Assembly (NCBI RefSeq): GCF_905171765.1
Contig: NC_053391.1
Span: 107,606,644-107,670,643, forward strand
DNA from: Bufo bufo
Lineage: Eukaryota > Chordata > Amphibia > Anura > Bufonidae
DNA: 64,000 bases
Direction: 5' to 3'
A model generated the notes under the pieces. The model ran no database searches. It was given only the letters and a program-made list of their open reading frames with translations, and was not told the DNA's origin. The translations under genes and the position numbers were made by a program. Numbering within the stretch: the first letter of the stretch is position 1; every line of letters starts with the position of its first letter. This document shows, piece after piece, positions 12,465-22,954 of this stretch.

Positions 12465-12689
12465 AGAGGGGTCGTTGATCCAGGGAGATATTCTGATTGC
12501 CTGATTGGAATCGGGAAGGAATTTTTTATTCCCCTAAAGTGGGGAAAATTGGCTTCTACCTCACAGGGTTTCTTTTCCCTTCCTCTGGATCAACTTGCAG
12601 GATGACCGGCCGAACTGGATGGACAGATGTCTTTTTTCGGCCTTATGTGCTATGTTACTATGTTATATCCATACTAAGATCCGCAATTT

Positions 12690-12935
12690 CTAACAGCAGT
12701 TTTTGGTGTGGATTTGATGCGGTTTTGGCATAGATCTCACCCTTCATTGGAAAAGGGCTAAATCTGCAGCTAAAACCCCAAACATAATTGACATACTACG
12801 GTTTTGGAAATCTCCAATGCAGGTCAATTTCCGCACAGAAAAAAGTCTGCAAAGTGTACATGAGATTTGTGTAATCTCATACACTTTGCTAGTACTGTAC
12901 TACGCTGCGGTTTTTCTGCTTGGAAAAACTGCATG
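12690..12935. repeat. dispersed non-coding repeat
   Basis: Blocks such as agatctcacccttc, caatttccgcac, caaagtgtacatgag and tactacgctgcggtttttc recur at 16310-16510 in the same order, so both are copies of one interspersed repeat. This copy is cut at its right by the Tc1 element inserted at 12938. Confidence 0.65.
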
Positions 12936-12937
12936 TA

Positions 12938-14500
12938 CACCCTGTACAGAATTATTAGGCAAATGAGTATTTTGACCACATCATCCTCTTTATGCATGTT
13001 GTCTTACTCCAAGCTGTATAGGCTCGAAAGCCTACTACCAATTAAGCATATTAGGTGATGTGCATCTCTGTAATGAGAAGGGGTGTGGTCTAATGACATC
13101 AACACCCTATATTAGGTGTGCATAATTATTAGGCAACTTCCTTTCCTTTGGCAAAATGGGTCAAAAGAAGGACTTGACAGGCTCAGAAAAGTCAAAAATA
13201 GTGAGATATCTTGCAGAGGGATGCAGCACTCTTAAAATTGCAAAGCTTCTGAAGCGTGATCATCGAACAATCAAGCGTTTCATTCAAAATAGTCAACAGG
13301 GTCGCAAGAAGCGTGTGGAAAAACCAAGGTGCAAAATAACTGCCCATGAACTGAGAAAAGTCAAGCGTGCAGCTGCCAAGATGCCACTTGCCACCAGTTT
13401 GGCCATATTTCAGAGCTGCAACATCATTGGAGTGCCCAAAAGCACAAGGTGTGCAATACTCAGAGACATGGCCAAGGTAAGAAAGGCTGAAAGACGACCA
13501 CCACTGAACAAGACATACAAGCTGAAACGTCAAGACTGGGCCAAGAAATATCTCAATACTGATTTTTCTAAGGTTTTATGGACTGATGAAATGAGAGTGA
13601 GTCTTGATGGGCCAGATGGATGGGCCCGTGGCTGGATTGGTAAAGGGCAGAGAGCTCCAGTCCGACTCAGACGCCAGCAAGGTGGAGGTGGAGTACTGGG
13701 TTGGGCTGGTATCATCAAAGATGAGCTTGTGGGGCCTTTTTGGGTTGAGGATGGAGTCAAGCTCAACTCCCAGTCCTACTGCCAGTTTTTGGAAGACACC
13801 TTCTTCAAGCAGTGGTACAGGAAGAAGTCTGCATCCTTCAAGAAAAACATGATTTTCATGCAGGACAATGCTCCATCACACGCGTCCAAGTACTCCACAG
13901 CGTGGCTGGCAAGAAAGGGTATAAAAGAAGAAAATCTAATGACATGGCCTCCTTGTTTACCTGATCTGAACCCCATTGAGAACCTGTGGTCCATCATCAA
14001 ATGTGAGATTTACAAGGAGGGAAAACAGTACACCTCTCTGAACAGTGTCTGGGAGGCTGTGGTTGCTGCTGCACGCAATGTTGATGGTGAACAGATCAAA
14101 ACACTGACAGAATCCATGGATGGCAGGCTTTTGAGTGTCCTTGCAAAGAAAGGTGGCTATATTGGTCACTGATTTGTTTTTGTTTTGTTTTTGAATGTCA
14201 GAAATGTATATTTGTGAATGTTCAGATGTTATATTGGATTCACTGGTAAAAATAAATAATTGAAATGGGTATATATTTGTTTTTTGTTAAGTTGCCTAAT
14301 AATTATGCACAGTAATAGTCACCTGCACACACAGATATCCCCCTAAAATAGCTAAAACTAAAAACAAACTAAAAACTACTTCCAAAAATATTCAGCTTTG
14401 ATATTAATGAGTTTTTTGGGTTCATTGAGAACATGGTTGTTGTTCAATAATAAAATTAATCCTCAAAAATACAACTTGCCTAATAATTCTGCACTCCCTG
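12938..14500 (+). mobile_element. Tc1/mariner element, apparently autonomous, DD37E type
   Basis: The element is 1,563 bp and flanked by TA (12936-12937 and 14501-14502). The terminal repeats share cagaattattaggcaa. A second inner pair of the same core (gtgcataattattaggcaac at 13118-13137 and its inverse at 14291-14310) gives an IR/DR layout, two sites per end, as in Sleeping Beauty-type elements. The first dozen bases of the left outer repeat differ from the right one (caccctgtacag against cagggagtgcag). One uninterrupted transposase gene fills the centre. Confidence 0.93.
13156..14172 (+). CDS. Tc1/mariner transposase, DD37E spacing, intact
   Basis: The frame is open for 338 codons, full length for Tc1/mariner (about 340). 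The N-terminal 110 residues form the DNA-binding half: GCSTLKIAKLLKRDHRTIKRF is a helix-turn-helix, then a basic GRKKR linker. The catalytic triad is D144 (LWTDEMRV), D237 (FMQDNAPSH) and E275 (LPDLNPIENLW). The last two are separated by 37 residues, unlike the 34 of classical Tc1. It would act in the nucleus, cutting at the terminal repeats and joining to TA sites. The start is the first ATG after the inner left repeat. Nothing is missing, so activity is possible. Assignment to a DD37E group rests on spacing alone. Confidence 0.93.
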   Translation: MGQKKDLTGSEKSKIVRYLAEGCSTLKIAKLLKRDHRTIKRFIQNSQQGRKKRVEKPRCKITAHELRKVKRAAAKMPLATSLAIFQSCNIIGVPKSTRCAILRDMAKVRKAERRPPLNKTYKLKRQDWAKKYLNTDFSKVLWTDEMRVSLDGPDGWARGWIGKGQRAPVRLRRQQGGGGVLGWAGIIKDELVGPFWVEDGVKLNSQSYCQFLEDTFFKQWYRKKSASFKKNMIFMQDNAPSHASKYSTAWLARKGIKEENLMTWPPCLPDLNPIENLWSIIKCEIYKEGKQYTSLNSVWEAVVAAARNVDGEQIKTLTESMDGRLLSVLAKKGGYIGH

Positions 14501-14789
14501 TATTCCACAACATGTGCAGGTGGCCTAAGGGTGGCTGTTCACGGTGCAGATTTATGTGCAGAAAATCTGCATGAAATCCGCACCAAACCGCACAAAAAAC
14601 GCACATAAATCAACACTATTTATTGTTATTGGCAGGGCTTTTTTTCTGGCGGAACGCACCGGAACGGCGTTCCGCCACCTTTTGACATCGCAGCCTGCCA
14701 TGCTCCAGCATCGCAGGCTGCGATGTAATATCAGCGGGGAGGGACTGGGAGGAGGAGCTGGGTGCCGGTGCGTTCACTGTGCTCCGGCC

Positions 14790-15165
14790 CCCAGCTCCAG
14801 TACAGTTATAGAATGTGTAAAATTGATTTCTATTCATGAGGCCCCCTCTGTAGTAAAACATTCAATCTATCCATCCTACTCACAGGGCTGTTATCGTAAT
14901 CCAGACCGGCCGGGCAGACGAGCGGCAGCGTCACTGACTGACGTCACGTGCCTGGCCGGCCTACTTTATGAATGAAGCGGGCGGCGCAGGCACGTGACGT
15001 CAGTCAGTGACGCTGCCGCTCGTCTGCCCGGCCGGCCTGGATGGATTACGATAACAGCCCTGTGAGTAGGATGGATAGATTGAATGTTCTACTACAGAGG
15101 GGGCCTCATGAATAGAATCATTATTAATTTTACTGTACACATTTTATAACTGTACTGGAGCGGCA
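14790..15165. repeat. large palindrome inside the hAT element
   Basis: The arms read outward from about 14970: gacgtcagtcagtgacgctg and cgctcgtctgcccggccgg on the right are mirrored on the left, and the match runs out to ctccagtacagttata and tataactgtactggag. Arms are about 170 bp with small interruptions. The same structure is at about 36320-36690 in copy 2. It looks like an older foldback MITE captured by the hAT element. Confidence 0.85.
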
Positions 15166-16110
15166 ATGGGGGGGGGGTCTGTGGATAGCACTGTTAAGGG
15201 GGGGGTCTGTGGATGGCACTGTTAAGGGGGGGTCTGTGGATGGCACTGTTAAGGGGGGGTCTGTGGATGGCACTGTTATGGGGTGGGGGGGGCTGTGGAT
15301 GGCACTGTTATGGGGTGGGGGGGCTGTGGATGGCACTGTTATGGTGTGGGGGGGCTGTGGATGGCACTGTTATGCGGTGGGGGGGCTGTGGATGGCACTG
15401 TTATGGGGTGGGGGGGTCTGTGGATGGCACTGTTAAGGGGGGTCTGTTGGTGGCACTGTTATGGGGTGGGGGGGGGTCTGTGGATGGCACTGTTATGGGG
15501 TGGGGGGGTCTGTGGATGGCACTGTTATGGGGTGGGGGGGGGGTCTGTGGATGGCACTGTTATGGGGTGGGGGGGTCTGTGGATGGCACTGTTATGGGGT
15601 GGGGGGGTCTGTGGATGGCACTGTTATGGGGTGGGGGGGGTCTGTGGATGGCACTGTTATGGGGTGGGGGGGGGTCTGTGGATGGCACTGTTATGGGGTG
15701 GGGGGGTCTGTGGATGGCACTGTTATGAGGTGGGGGGGTCTGTGGATGGCACTGTTATGGGGTGGGTGTGGATGGCACTGTTATGGGGTGGGGGGGGTCT
15801 GTGGATAGCACTGTTAAGGGGGGGGTCTGTGGATGGCACTGTTAAGGGGGGGGTCTGTGGATGGCACTGTTATGGGGTGGGGGGTCTGTGGATTGCACTG
15901 TTATAGGATGGGGGGGTCTGTGGATGGCACTGTTATGGGGTGGGGGGGTCTGTGGATTGCACTGTTATAGGATGGGGGGGTCTGTGGATGGCACTGTTAT
16001 AGGATGGGGGATCTGCGGATGCCATCCCCAGACCCCCCATTAACAGTGCCATCCCCAGATCCCCCATTAACAGTGCCATCCCCAGATCCCCCATTAACAG
16101 TGCCATCCCC
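15166..16110. repeat. G-rich minisatellite, 32-36 bp unit
   Basis: About 27 units of tgtggatggcactgttatgg followed by ggtggggggg, with the G-run varying in length between units. At the right end (16010-16110) the last units are inverted (ccatccccagatcccccatt), giving a short foldback. The G-runs could form four-stranded structures; that is inference. Confidence 0.95.
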
Positions 16111-16530
16111 ATCTGGGGGGTTTCTTTGCTGGGCTGGACTTTTATAGTCCCCCCAAATTTTACTTGCATCCCTGTTCTCTAAAGGGGCGAATTTAGGGGG
16201 CGGTCCTAGGGGTGGGTAGGGGCGTGGCCAGGGGAGGGGGGGGGCTGAGTTCCACCACCTTTTCTCTGAGAAAAAAAGCCCTGGTTATTGGTGTTTATTT
16301 GTGAGGTTGTTATGCATTTTCGGTGCTGATCTGATGAGAATTTTCCGCAGATCTCACCCTTCCATTGAAAAGTGACATGCTGCAGATTTCAGAATCCACA
16401 CAGCAGCTCAATTTCCGCACCTAAAAAAGCAAAGTGTACATGAGCTTTGTCTTGCTGGTACTGTATTACGCTGTGGTTTTTCACACAAAATCCGAGCAGA
16501 AAAAAATGTGGGTAATCCACACCGTTAGGG

Positions 16531-18466
16531 TACTGGCACACATTGTGTATCACGCATGGTTTTTCCATGTGGCTTTTTGTGTGAAAAATACAGCATAATA
16601 CAGTACCAGCAAAATGTAGACAAATCTCATCTTCCCTTTGCCTTTCCTATATATGTGGAAACTGGCATGCCGTTTGGATTCTGAAATGCACAGCAGGTCA
16701 ATTGTGTGTGCGATTTTTTTTATTTTTTATTTTGCATGGATTTCACCCTTTTCAATATAGGGGTGAGATCTGCGGCAAAATCGGCATCAAATCCTCACCA
16801 AAAATTGCAAGTAACACATATGGATATTGATGTGGGTTTAGTGGGGAAATGCACAGAAATCCACATGGAAATTAGTGCGAAATTTCGGTTTGTAAACCCG
16901 CATCCCTGTTCAGATACACTAACAAATCCATTATGTAAGACAACAGGTCTATGAAGACTTGAAAACAATCAGACTACAGGGCCGGAATACAGTTGGCCTC
17001 AGTCACCGGAGAGTCTGGCAATTCTGCAATGCTCGCAGTCCATGTGCTAATGACCCAATTTAGGATTTGTCCCTTATACCTGGAAGGACATAATAGACCT
17101 TTATCCACAGCCACATGACACTGAGCCAATCAAAACGAAATACGTTAGTAAACAAACTTTTGCTGTCCATTATACATATCTGTAACACTAGCCAATAATA
17201 GAAAAGCAGCACTTCCCAGGTTGCACAAGTCCAGAGACAGGAGAATACTCAGGTTGGCAATACCATGTTTCCACCAGTCGCCTCAAGTGCTTTTGCTCAT
17301 ATACAGCACTTTCTGCTAGTGAAACCATCTGGTCTTAAATACTCTAAGGGGAAACTCCAGTTCTGGCTTGTGGTCGATCTTTCTGTCTGTAATTTATGCT
17401 CAAAGACAGATCAGTACAATTTGGCAGATGCCTAGAACTTGCTGAGATGTTTCCAAGGCGCTTCATTGAATTATGTACATTTCATATGCTATTGCAAAGT
17501 ACTGTACTGTGCGGATCGCTGCACCACCATGAGCAGAAAAAAATTAATGATACGGTCACTCATTAGCTTTGGGCAGGCAGCTCATGAAAAAAACACTGCA
17601 TAACAAAGAGCTGGTTTTGAATCGTCCGACGGAAATATAAGGCTTGATGCATTTATGATGGGTTACTGAAAACTGTGCATGTGGAATATTAATAATTCAA
17701 GTGAGAAGTAATGTAAAGTAATAAAAAAAAAGATTTAATTTCCTTTGTTTGCATTTTTCTTCATTCGAAGCATAAAAAAATTACACAAATAAGCTGGTAA
17801 AAATTGCTGCTTAATTCCAAAAACGCTATCCAGCCAATTCCAGTTGATGGTTTCTGCTGATAAGATGAAGCTTTTATTCATGAAGCTAAGTCCCTGAAAC
17901 TTGCTAACAATATTATGCACTTTCTGCTGATAGAATTTCTGAGCTCATTCGGTTCCATGGAGCAGCTGCGTTACATTGGGATGCTGATTGCTGACCTATT
18001 GTGCAGTCTCTAACTGAGATGGCAAAATACTTTTTTGTTCTCCAATCATAAACCAACCTCTCCTGGTATCAATCAGATTGATTTAATAGAAAGAGTATCA
18101 CTAACCGCAAAAGAATCCAATTATTTTCAGGAACCAGGGTTGTTCCCAAGAGAAATTAAGTATACAAGCTCGGATGCGTTTTTCAGTGATCCCAATTTGG
18201 TGCTTTTGCATCTTTCTTGAATACAATTATATTTGGTTGTGAAAACTGCCAACTTCACTTTAACACTACAAAAGTAACATTGTCAGAGAGCGAACAGGAC
18301 TTGAGTTCTGTATTGGCAATTAACAGCTGAAACGTCAAAACTATGGTCAGATCCGTCAAGAATTATAGAAATGTAAAAATCTAAATACATGAGTGATAAA
18401 AAAAAAGCTGAAAAAATAAAAACAATGGATATCTATGGGACATAAACGCCATGATTCAAACGCCAT
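16531..18466. other. no gene seen
   Basis: The first part (16523-16930) is dispersed-repeat sequence starting ttagggtactggcacaca with no matching far end. From about 16930 to 18466 I see no coding region, terminal repeats or tandem array. Confidence 0.45.
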
Positions 18467-18562
18467 GGACCAAATATGGATCCTTCACAGGCATCTTCAT
18501 GGATTAACCACTGACCATCTTGTCACAGATGTCATCATGGACATGGTCGTGTGAAAGAGGCC
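18467..18562 (-). mobile_element. fragment of a Harbinger-like MITE, inverted
   Basis: This is the inverse of 29450-29547: both contain accaaatatggatcc, cttcacaggcatctt, accatcttgtcacagatgtc and the terminal gtgtgaaagaggcc. It ends at a TTA triplet and abuts the next MITE at 18566. Its left end is not defined. Confidence 0.7.
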
Positions 18563-19456
18563 TTAGGCTGGGTTCACACGGGCCTGACGGATTTGTTCAG
18601 GATGCGTCCCGGGTGCATTGCGGCAAACCCGCACGAGTAGGTACGCAATTGCAGTCAGTTTTGACTGCGATTGCGTTCAGTTCTTCAGTTTTTATCACAA
18701 GGGTGCAATGCGTTTTGCACGCGCGTGATAAAAAACTGAATGTGGTACCCAGATCCGAACTTCTTCACTAAAGTTCAGGTTTGGGTTAGGTGGTGTGTAG
18801 ATGTAATTATTTTCCCTTATAACATGGTTATAAGGGAAAATAATAGCATTATTTAATACAGAATGCTTAGTACAAGGTCAATTGAGGGTTAAAAAAAAAT
18901 TCTTAACTCACCTCCTCCAATTGATCACGTAGCTGCCGGTCTCCTGTTCTTTCTTCTGGAACTGTCAAAGGACCTGTGGTGACGTCACTGAGCTAATCAC
19001 ATGGTCCAATCAGATGGTCCATCACCATGGTGATTGGACCATGTGATGTGACGTCACTGTCACGGATGGTGTAATAGAAAACTAGAAGACACAAATGAAG
19101 ATCCTACTGACTTGATCCAAAACTAAGGAACCAACGGGTAAGCCCTGTAACAACGCTAGCTCTCTCCCTTACTTCTCAGCCTATGCAAAAATCTTAATGG
19201 TAGAAATTTGCATACCCTCGTTCCTCGACTGTATGACACCTGAACACCCTATAAGGGTCCATTCACACGTCCGTTGTTTCTTTCCTGATCTGTTCCATTT
19301 TTTGCGGAACAGATCTGGACCAGATCTGGACCCATTCATTTTCAATGGGTCCTGAATAGGGATGAGCGAACCCGAACTGTATAGTTTTCGTAAAAGTCCA
19401 TGTTCGGGTTCGGTGTTCGGCGCTTTCTTGGCGCTTTTTGAAAGGCTGCAAAGCAG

Positions 19457-19565
19457 CCAATCAACAAGCGTCATACTACTTGCCCCAAGAGGCCATCACA
19501 GCCTTGCCTACTATTGGCATGGCTGTGATTGGCCAGTGCAGCATGTGACCCAGCCTCTATATAAG
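19457..19565 (+). promoter_or_regulatory. putative promoter of the hAT transposase gene
   Basis: About 100-210 bp inside the left end are a CCAAT box (gcagccaatcaa, near 19455), two inverted ATTGG motifs (around 19513 and 19529) and a TATA box ctctatataagc (TATATAAG at 19557-19564). A start site about 30 bp on would fall near 19588. Spacing is right for a simple polymerase II promoter. Position within the element and orientation toward the transposase support it; no transcript evidence is available. Confidence 0.65.
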
Positions 19566-19598
19566 CTTGGGTCACGTTGCGCTGCACGTCACTCTGCT

Positions 19599-19658
19599 AT
19601 GATCAGTATAGGGAGAGGTTGCAGCTGCGACGTTAGGGCGAGATTAGGCAGTGATTAA
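19599..19658 (+). CDS. possible 19-codon upstream ORF in the hAT leader
   Basis: ATG at 19599 opens a 19-codon frame (MISIGRGCSCDVRARLGSD) ending TAA at 19656-19658. It lies just after the predicted transcription start. From there I noticed no further ATG on this strand until the transposase start at 22955. It may act as an upstream ORF or be chance. Confidence 0.25.
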   Translation: MISIGRGCSCDVRARLGSD

Positions 19659-19824
19659 CTCCTCCAAAAGACTTCATTCTGTGATCGATCTGCAGCTGTG
19701 GATCATTGAAGTGCTAATATTGACTTGCTCACTTTTTTGAGGCTGCCCAGAGCGTTTTTAGATCACTTTTTTTCTGGGGTGATCGGCGGCCATTTTGTGA
19801 CTTGTGGTGCGCCAGCACAAGCTA

Positions 19825-20138
19825 TCACCAAGTGTATTTAACCATCAATAGTGTGGTTATTTTGTGCTATATCCTACATCAGCTGCAGGCTGAGCCTGTG
19901 TCACCGAAGTGCATTTAACCATCAACAGTCTGGTTATTTTTTGGCCATATACTACATCAGCTGCAGGCTGAGCCTGTGTCACCGAAGTGCATTTAACCAT
20001 CAACAGTCTGATTATTTTTTGGCCATATACTACATCTGGTGCAGGCTGAGCCTGTGTCACCCAAGTGCATTTAACCATCAACAGTGTGGTTATTTTTTGG
20101 CCATATACTACATCAGGGGCAAGTTGAGCCTGTCACCC
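19825..20138. repeat. 78-bp tandem repeat, 4 units
   Basis: Units share gcatttaaccatcaacag, tggttattttttggcc, atatactacatcagctgcag and ctgagcctgtgtcacc. Starts at about 19833, 19911, 19989 and 20067 give a constant 78-bp period. Lies inside the hAT leader region, before the 295-bp array. Confidence 0.92.
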
Positions 20139-20154
20139 AGCGCCTAAAAAATAG

Positions 20155-22940
20155 ACCTGACATTTCTATTCAACCAAATCTGTACTGTTTTAGCTGGTCA
20201 AGTTATTTGTAGTGACCGTAAAAGCACACTTTTTGTTCTGGGTTGAAAAACTATTCCCAAATTTGCCATTCTCAAAATAACTAGTTTCTGGTATATGAGG
20301 CCTACTTGAAATCTATCCCAAAAAGGATATCTTACATTGAAGGTACTGATAGTGTCATTCAGAAAAACCTAAGACACACGCTACCGTGCAGATAGAAGTC
20401 TGATTCTGAGATTAAACCTTAACCTGTCACACAGTGCAAAAAAAAAACAGGTCTCACATTTCTATTCAAGCAAATCTGTACTGTTTTAGCTGGTCAAGTT
20501 ATTTGTAGCGACCGTAAAAGCACATTTTTTTTTCTGGTTTGAAAAACTATTCCCAAATTTGCCATTCTCAAAATAACTAGTTTCTGGTATTTGAGGCCTA
20601 CTTGAAATCTATCCCAAAAAGGATATCTTACATTGAAGGTACTGATAGTGTCATTCGGAAAAACCTAAGACACACGCTACCGTGCAGATAGAAGTCTGAT
20701 TCTGTGATTAAACCTTAACCTGTCACACAGTGCAAAAAAAAAACAGGTCTCACATTTCTATTCAAGCAAATCTGTACTGTTTTAGCTGGTCAAGTTATTT
20801 GTAGCGACCGTAAAAGCACTTTTTTTTTTCTGGGTTGAAAAACTATTCCCAAATTTGCCATTCTTAAAATAACTAGTTTCTGGTATTTGAGGCCTACTTG
20901 AAATCTATCCCAAAAAGGATATCTTACATTGAAGGTACTGATAGTGTCATTCAGAAAAACCTAAGACACACGCTACCGTGCAGATAGAAGTCTGATTCTG
21001 TGATTAAACCTTAACCTGTCACACAGTGCAAAAAAAAACAGGTCTCACATTTCTATTCCAGCAAATCTGTACTGTTTTAGCTGGTCAAGTTATTTGTAGC
21101 GACCGTAAAAGCCCCTTTTTTTTTCTGGGTTGAAAAACTATTCCCAAATTTGCCATTCTCAAAATAACTAGTTTCTGGTATTTGAGGCCTACTTGAAATC
21201 TATCCCAAAAAGGATATCTTACATTGAAGGTACTGATAGTGTCATTCAGAAAAACCTAAGACACACGCTACCGTGCAGATAGAAGTCTGATTCTGAGATT
21301 AAACCTTAACCTGTCACACAGTGCAAAAAAAAAACAGGTCTCACATTTCTATTCAAGCAAATCTGTACTGTTTTAGCTGGTCAAGTTATTTGTAGCGACC
21401 GTAAAAGCACTTTTTTTTTTCTGGGTTGAAAAACTATTCCCAAATTTGCCATTCTCAAAATAACTAGTTTCTGGTATTTGAGGCCTACTTGAAATCTATC
21501 CCAAAAAGGATATCTTACATTGAAGGTACTGATAGTGTCATTCAGAAAAACCTAAGACACACGCTACCGTGCAGATAGAAGTCTGATTCTGTGATTAAAC
21601 CTTAACCTGTCACACAGTGCAAAAAAAAACAGGTCTCACATTTCTATTCAAGCAAATCTGTACTGTTTTAGCTGGTCAAGTTATTTGTAGCGACCGTAAA
21701 AGCACTTTTTTTTTTCTGGGTTGAAAAACTATTCCCAAATTTGCCATTCTCAAAATAACTAGTTTCTGGTATTTGAGGCCTACTTGAAATCTATCCCAAA
21801 AAGGATATCTTACATTGAAGCTAGTGATAGTGTCATTCAGAAAAACCTAAGACACACGCTACCGTGCAGATAGAAGTCTGATTCTGTGATTAAACCTTAA
21901 CCTGTCACACAGTGCAAAAAAAAACAGGTCTCACATTTCTATTCAAGCAAATCTGTACTGTTTTAGCTGGTCAAGTTATTTGTAGCAACCGTAAAAGCAC
22001 TTTTTTTTTTCTGGGTTGAAAAACTATTCCCAAATTTGCCATTCTCAAAATAACTAGTTTCTGGTATTTGAGGCCTACTTGAAATCTATCCCAAAAAGGA
22101 TATCTTACATTGAAGGTACTGATAGTGTCATTCAGAAAAACCTAAGACACACGCTACCGTGCAGATAGAAGTCTGATTCTGTGATTAAACCTTAACCTGT
22201 CACACAGTGCAAAAAAAAACAGGTCTCACATTTCTATTCAAGCAAATCTGTACTGTTTTAGCTGGTCAAGTTATTTGTAGCGACCGTAAAAGCACTTTTT
22301 TTTTTCTGGGTTGAAAAACTATTCCCAAATTTGCCATTCTCAAAATAACTAGTTTCTGGTATTTGAGGCCTACTTGAAATCTATCCCAAAAAGGATATCT
22401 TACATTGAAGCTAGTGATAGTGTCATTCAGAAAAACCTAAGACACACGCTACCGTGCAGATAGAAGTCTGATTCTGTGATTAAACCTTAACCTGTCACAC
22501 AGTGCAAAAAAAAACAGGTCTCACATTTCTATTCAAGCAAATCTGTACTGTTTTAGCTGGTCAAGTTATTTGTAGCGACCGTAAAAGCACTTTTTTTTTT
22601 CTGGGTTGAAAAACTATTCCCAAATTTGCCATTCTCAAAATAACTAGTTTCTGGTATTTGAGGCCTACTTGAAATCTATCCCAAAAAGGATATCTTACAT
22701 TGAAGCTAGTGATAGTGTCATTCAGAAAAACCTAAGACACACGCTACCGTGCAGATAGAAGTCTGATTCTGTGATTAAACCTTAACCTGTCACACAGTGC
22801 AAAAAAAAAACAGGTCTCACATTTCTATTCAAGCAAATCTGTACTGTTTTAGCTGGTAAAGTTATTTGTAGTGACAGTAAAAGCACTTTTTTTTTTCTGG
22901 GTTGAAAAACTATTCCCAAATTTGCCATTCTCAAAATTGT
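20155..22940. repeat. 295-bp tandem array, about 9.4 units, without ATG
   Basis: The marker ttctattcaagcaaatctgt recurs at steps of 295 or 296 bp (20169, 20465, 20761, 21056, 21352, 21647, 21942, 22237, 22532, 22828, including two variant forms). Units are nearly identical, differing mainly in A- and T-run lengths and ggtactgat versus gctagtgat. The last unit stops about 15 bp before the transposase ATG. I find no ATG in the unit on the plus strand, so the array could serve as a leader free of upstream start codons. Confidence 0.95.
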
Positions 22941-22954
22941 GGTGAACGGGAACA

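Larger units (their letters stand above)
8507..12666. mobile_element. CR1 LINE with inverted 5' half (twin-primed)
   Basis: The 3' part (10107-12666) is in sense orientation: end of the endonuclease, reverse transcriptase, and a 3' tail reading ctatgttactatgttat. The 5' part (8507-10106) lies in antisense orientation: start of the endonuclease nearest the left edge, ORF1 further right. The two parts are contiguous in the ancestral element and overlap by 97 bp (8507-8603 is the reverse complement of 10107-10203). Removing the overlap leaves about 4.06 kb, close to a full CR1. Clear flanking duplications were not found. Several frameshifts make it inactive. Confidence 0.9.
14633..16283. mobile_element. 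non-autonomous hAT-like element, copy 1
   Basis: It begins CAGGGCTTTTTTTCT and ends with the inverse AGAAAAAAAGCCCTG. An exact 8-bp duplication gttattgg flanks it (14625-14632 and 16284-16291), the target-site size of hAT elements. There is no transposase. Inside are a large palindrome (about 14790-15165) and a G-rich minisatellite (15166-16110). A second copy with the same contents is at 36185-37686, so palindrome and minisatellite belong to the mobile unit. Reading frames of 115-207 codons across the minisatellite exist in several frames and are repeat artefacts. Confidence 0.92.
14519..16530. repeat. dispersed repeat split by a hAT element
   Basis: The left piece (14519-14624) and right piece (16292-16530) are parts of one interspersed repeat, related to 12690-12935. 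They are separated by the hAT element at 14633-16283. The piece between the Tc1 end at 14502 and 14519 is ordinary sequence. Outer limits are approximate. Confidence 0.6.

Noticed and set aside
15209..15906. Long glycine/valine-rich frames across the G-rich minisatellite (also 36596-37443)
   Set aside because: Open in several frames at once with peptide repeats such as VDGTVMGWGG. This is a property of the repeat, not a gene.
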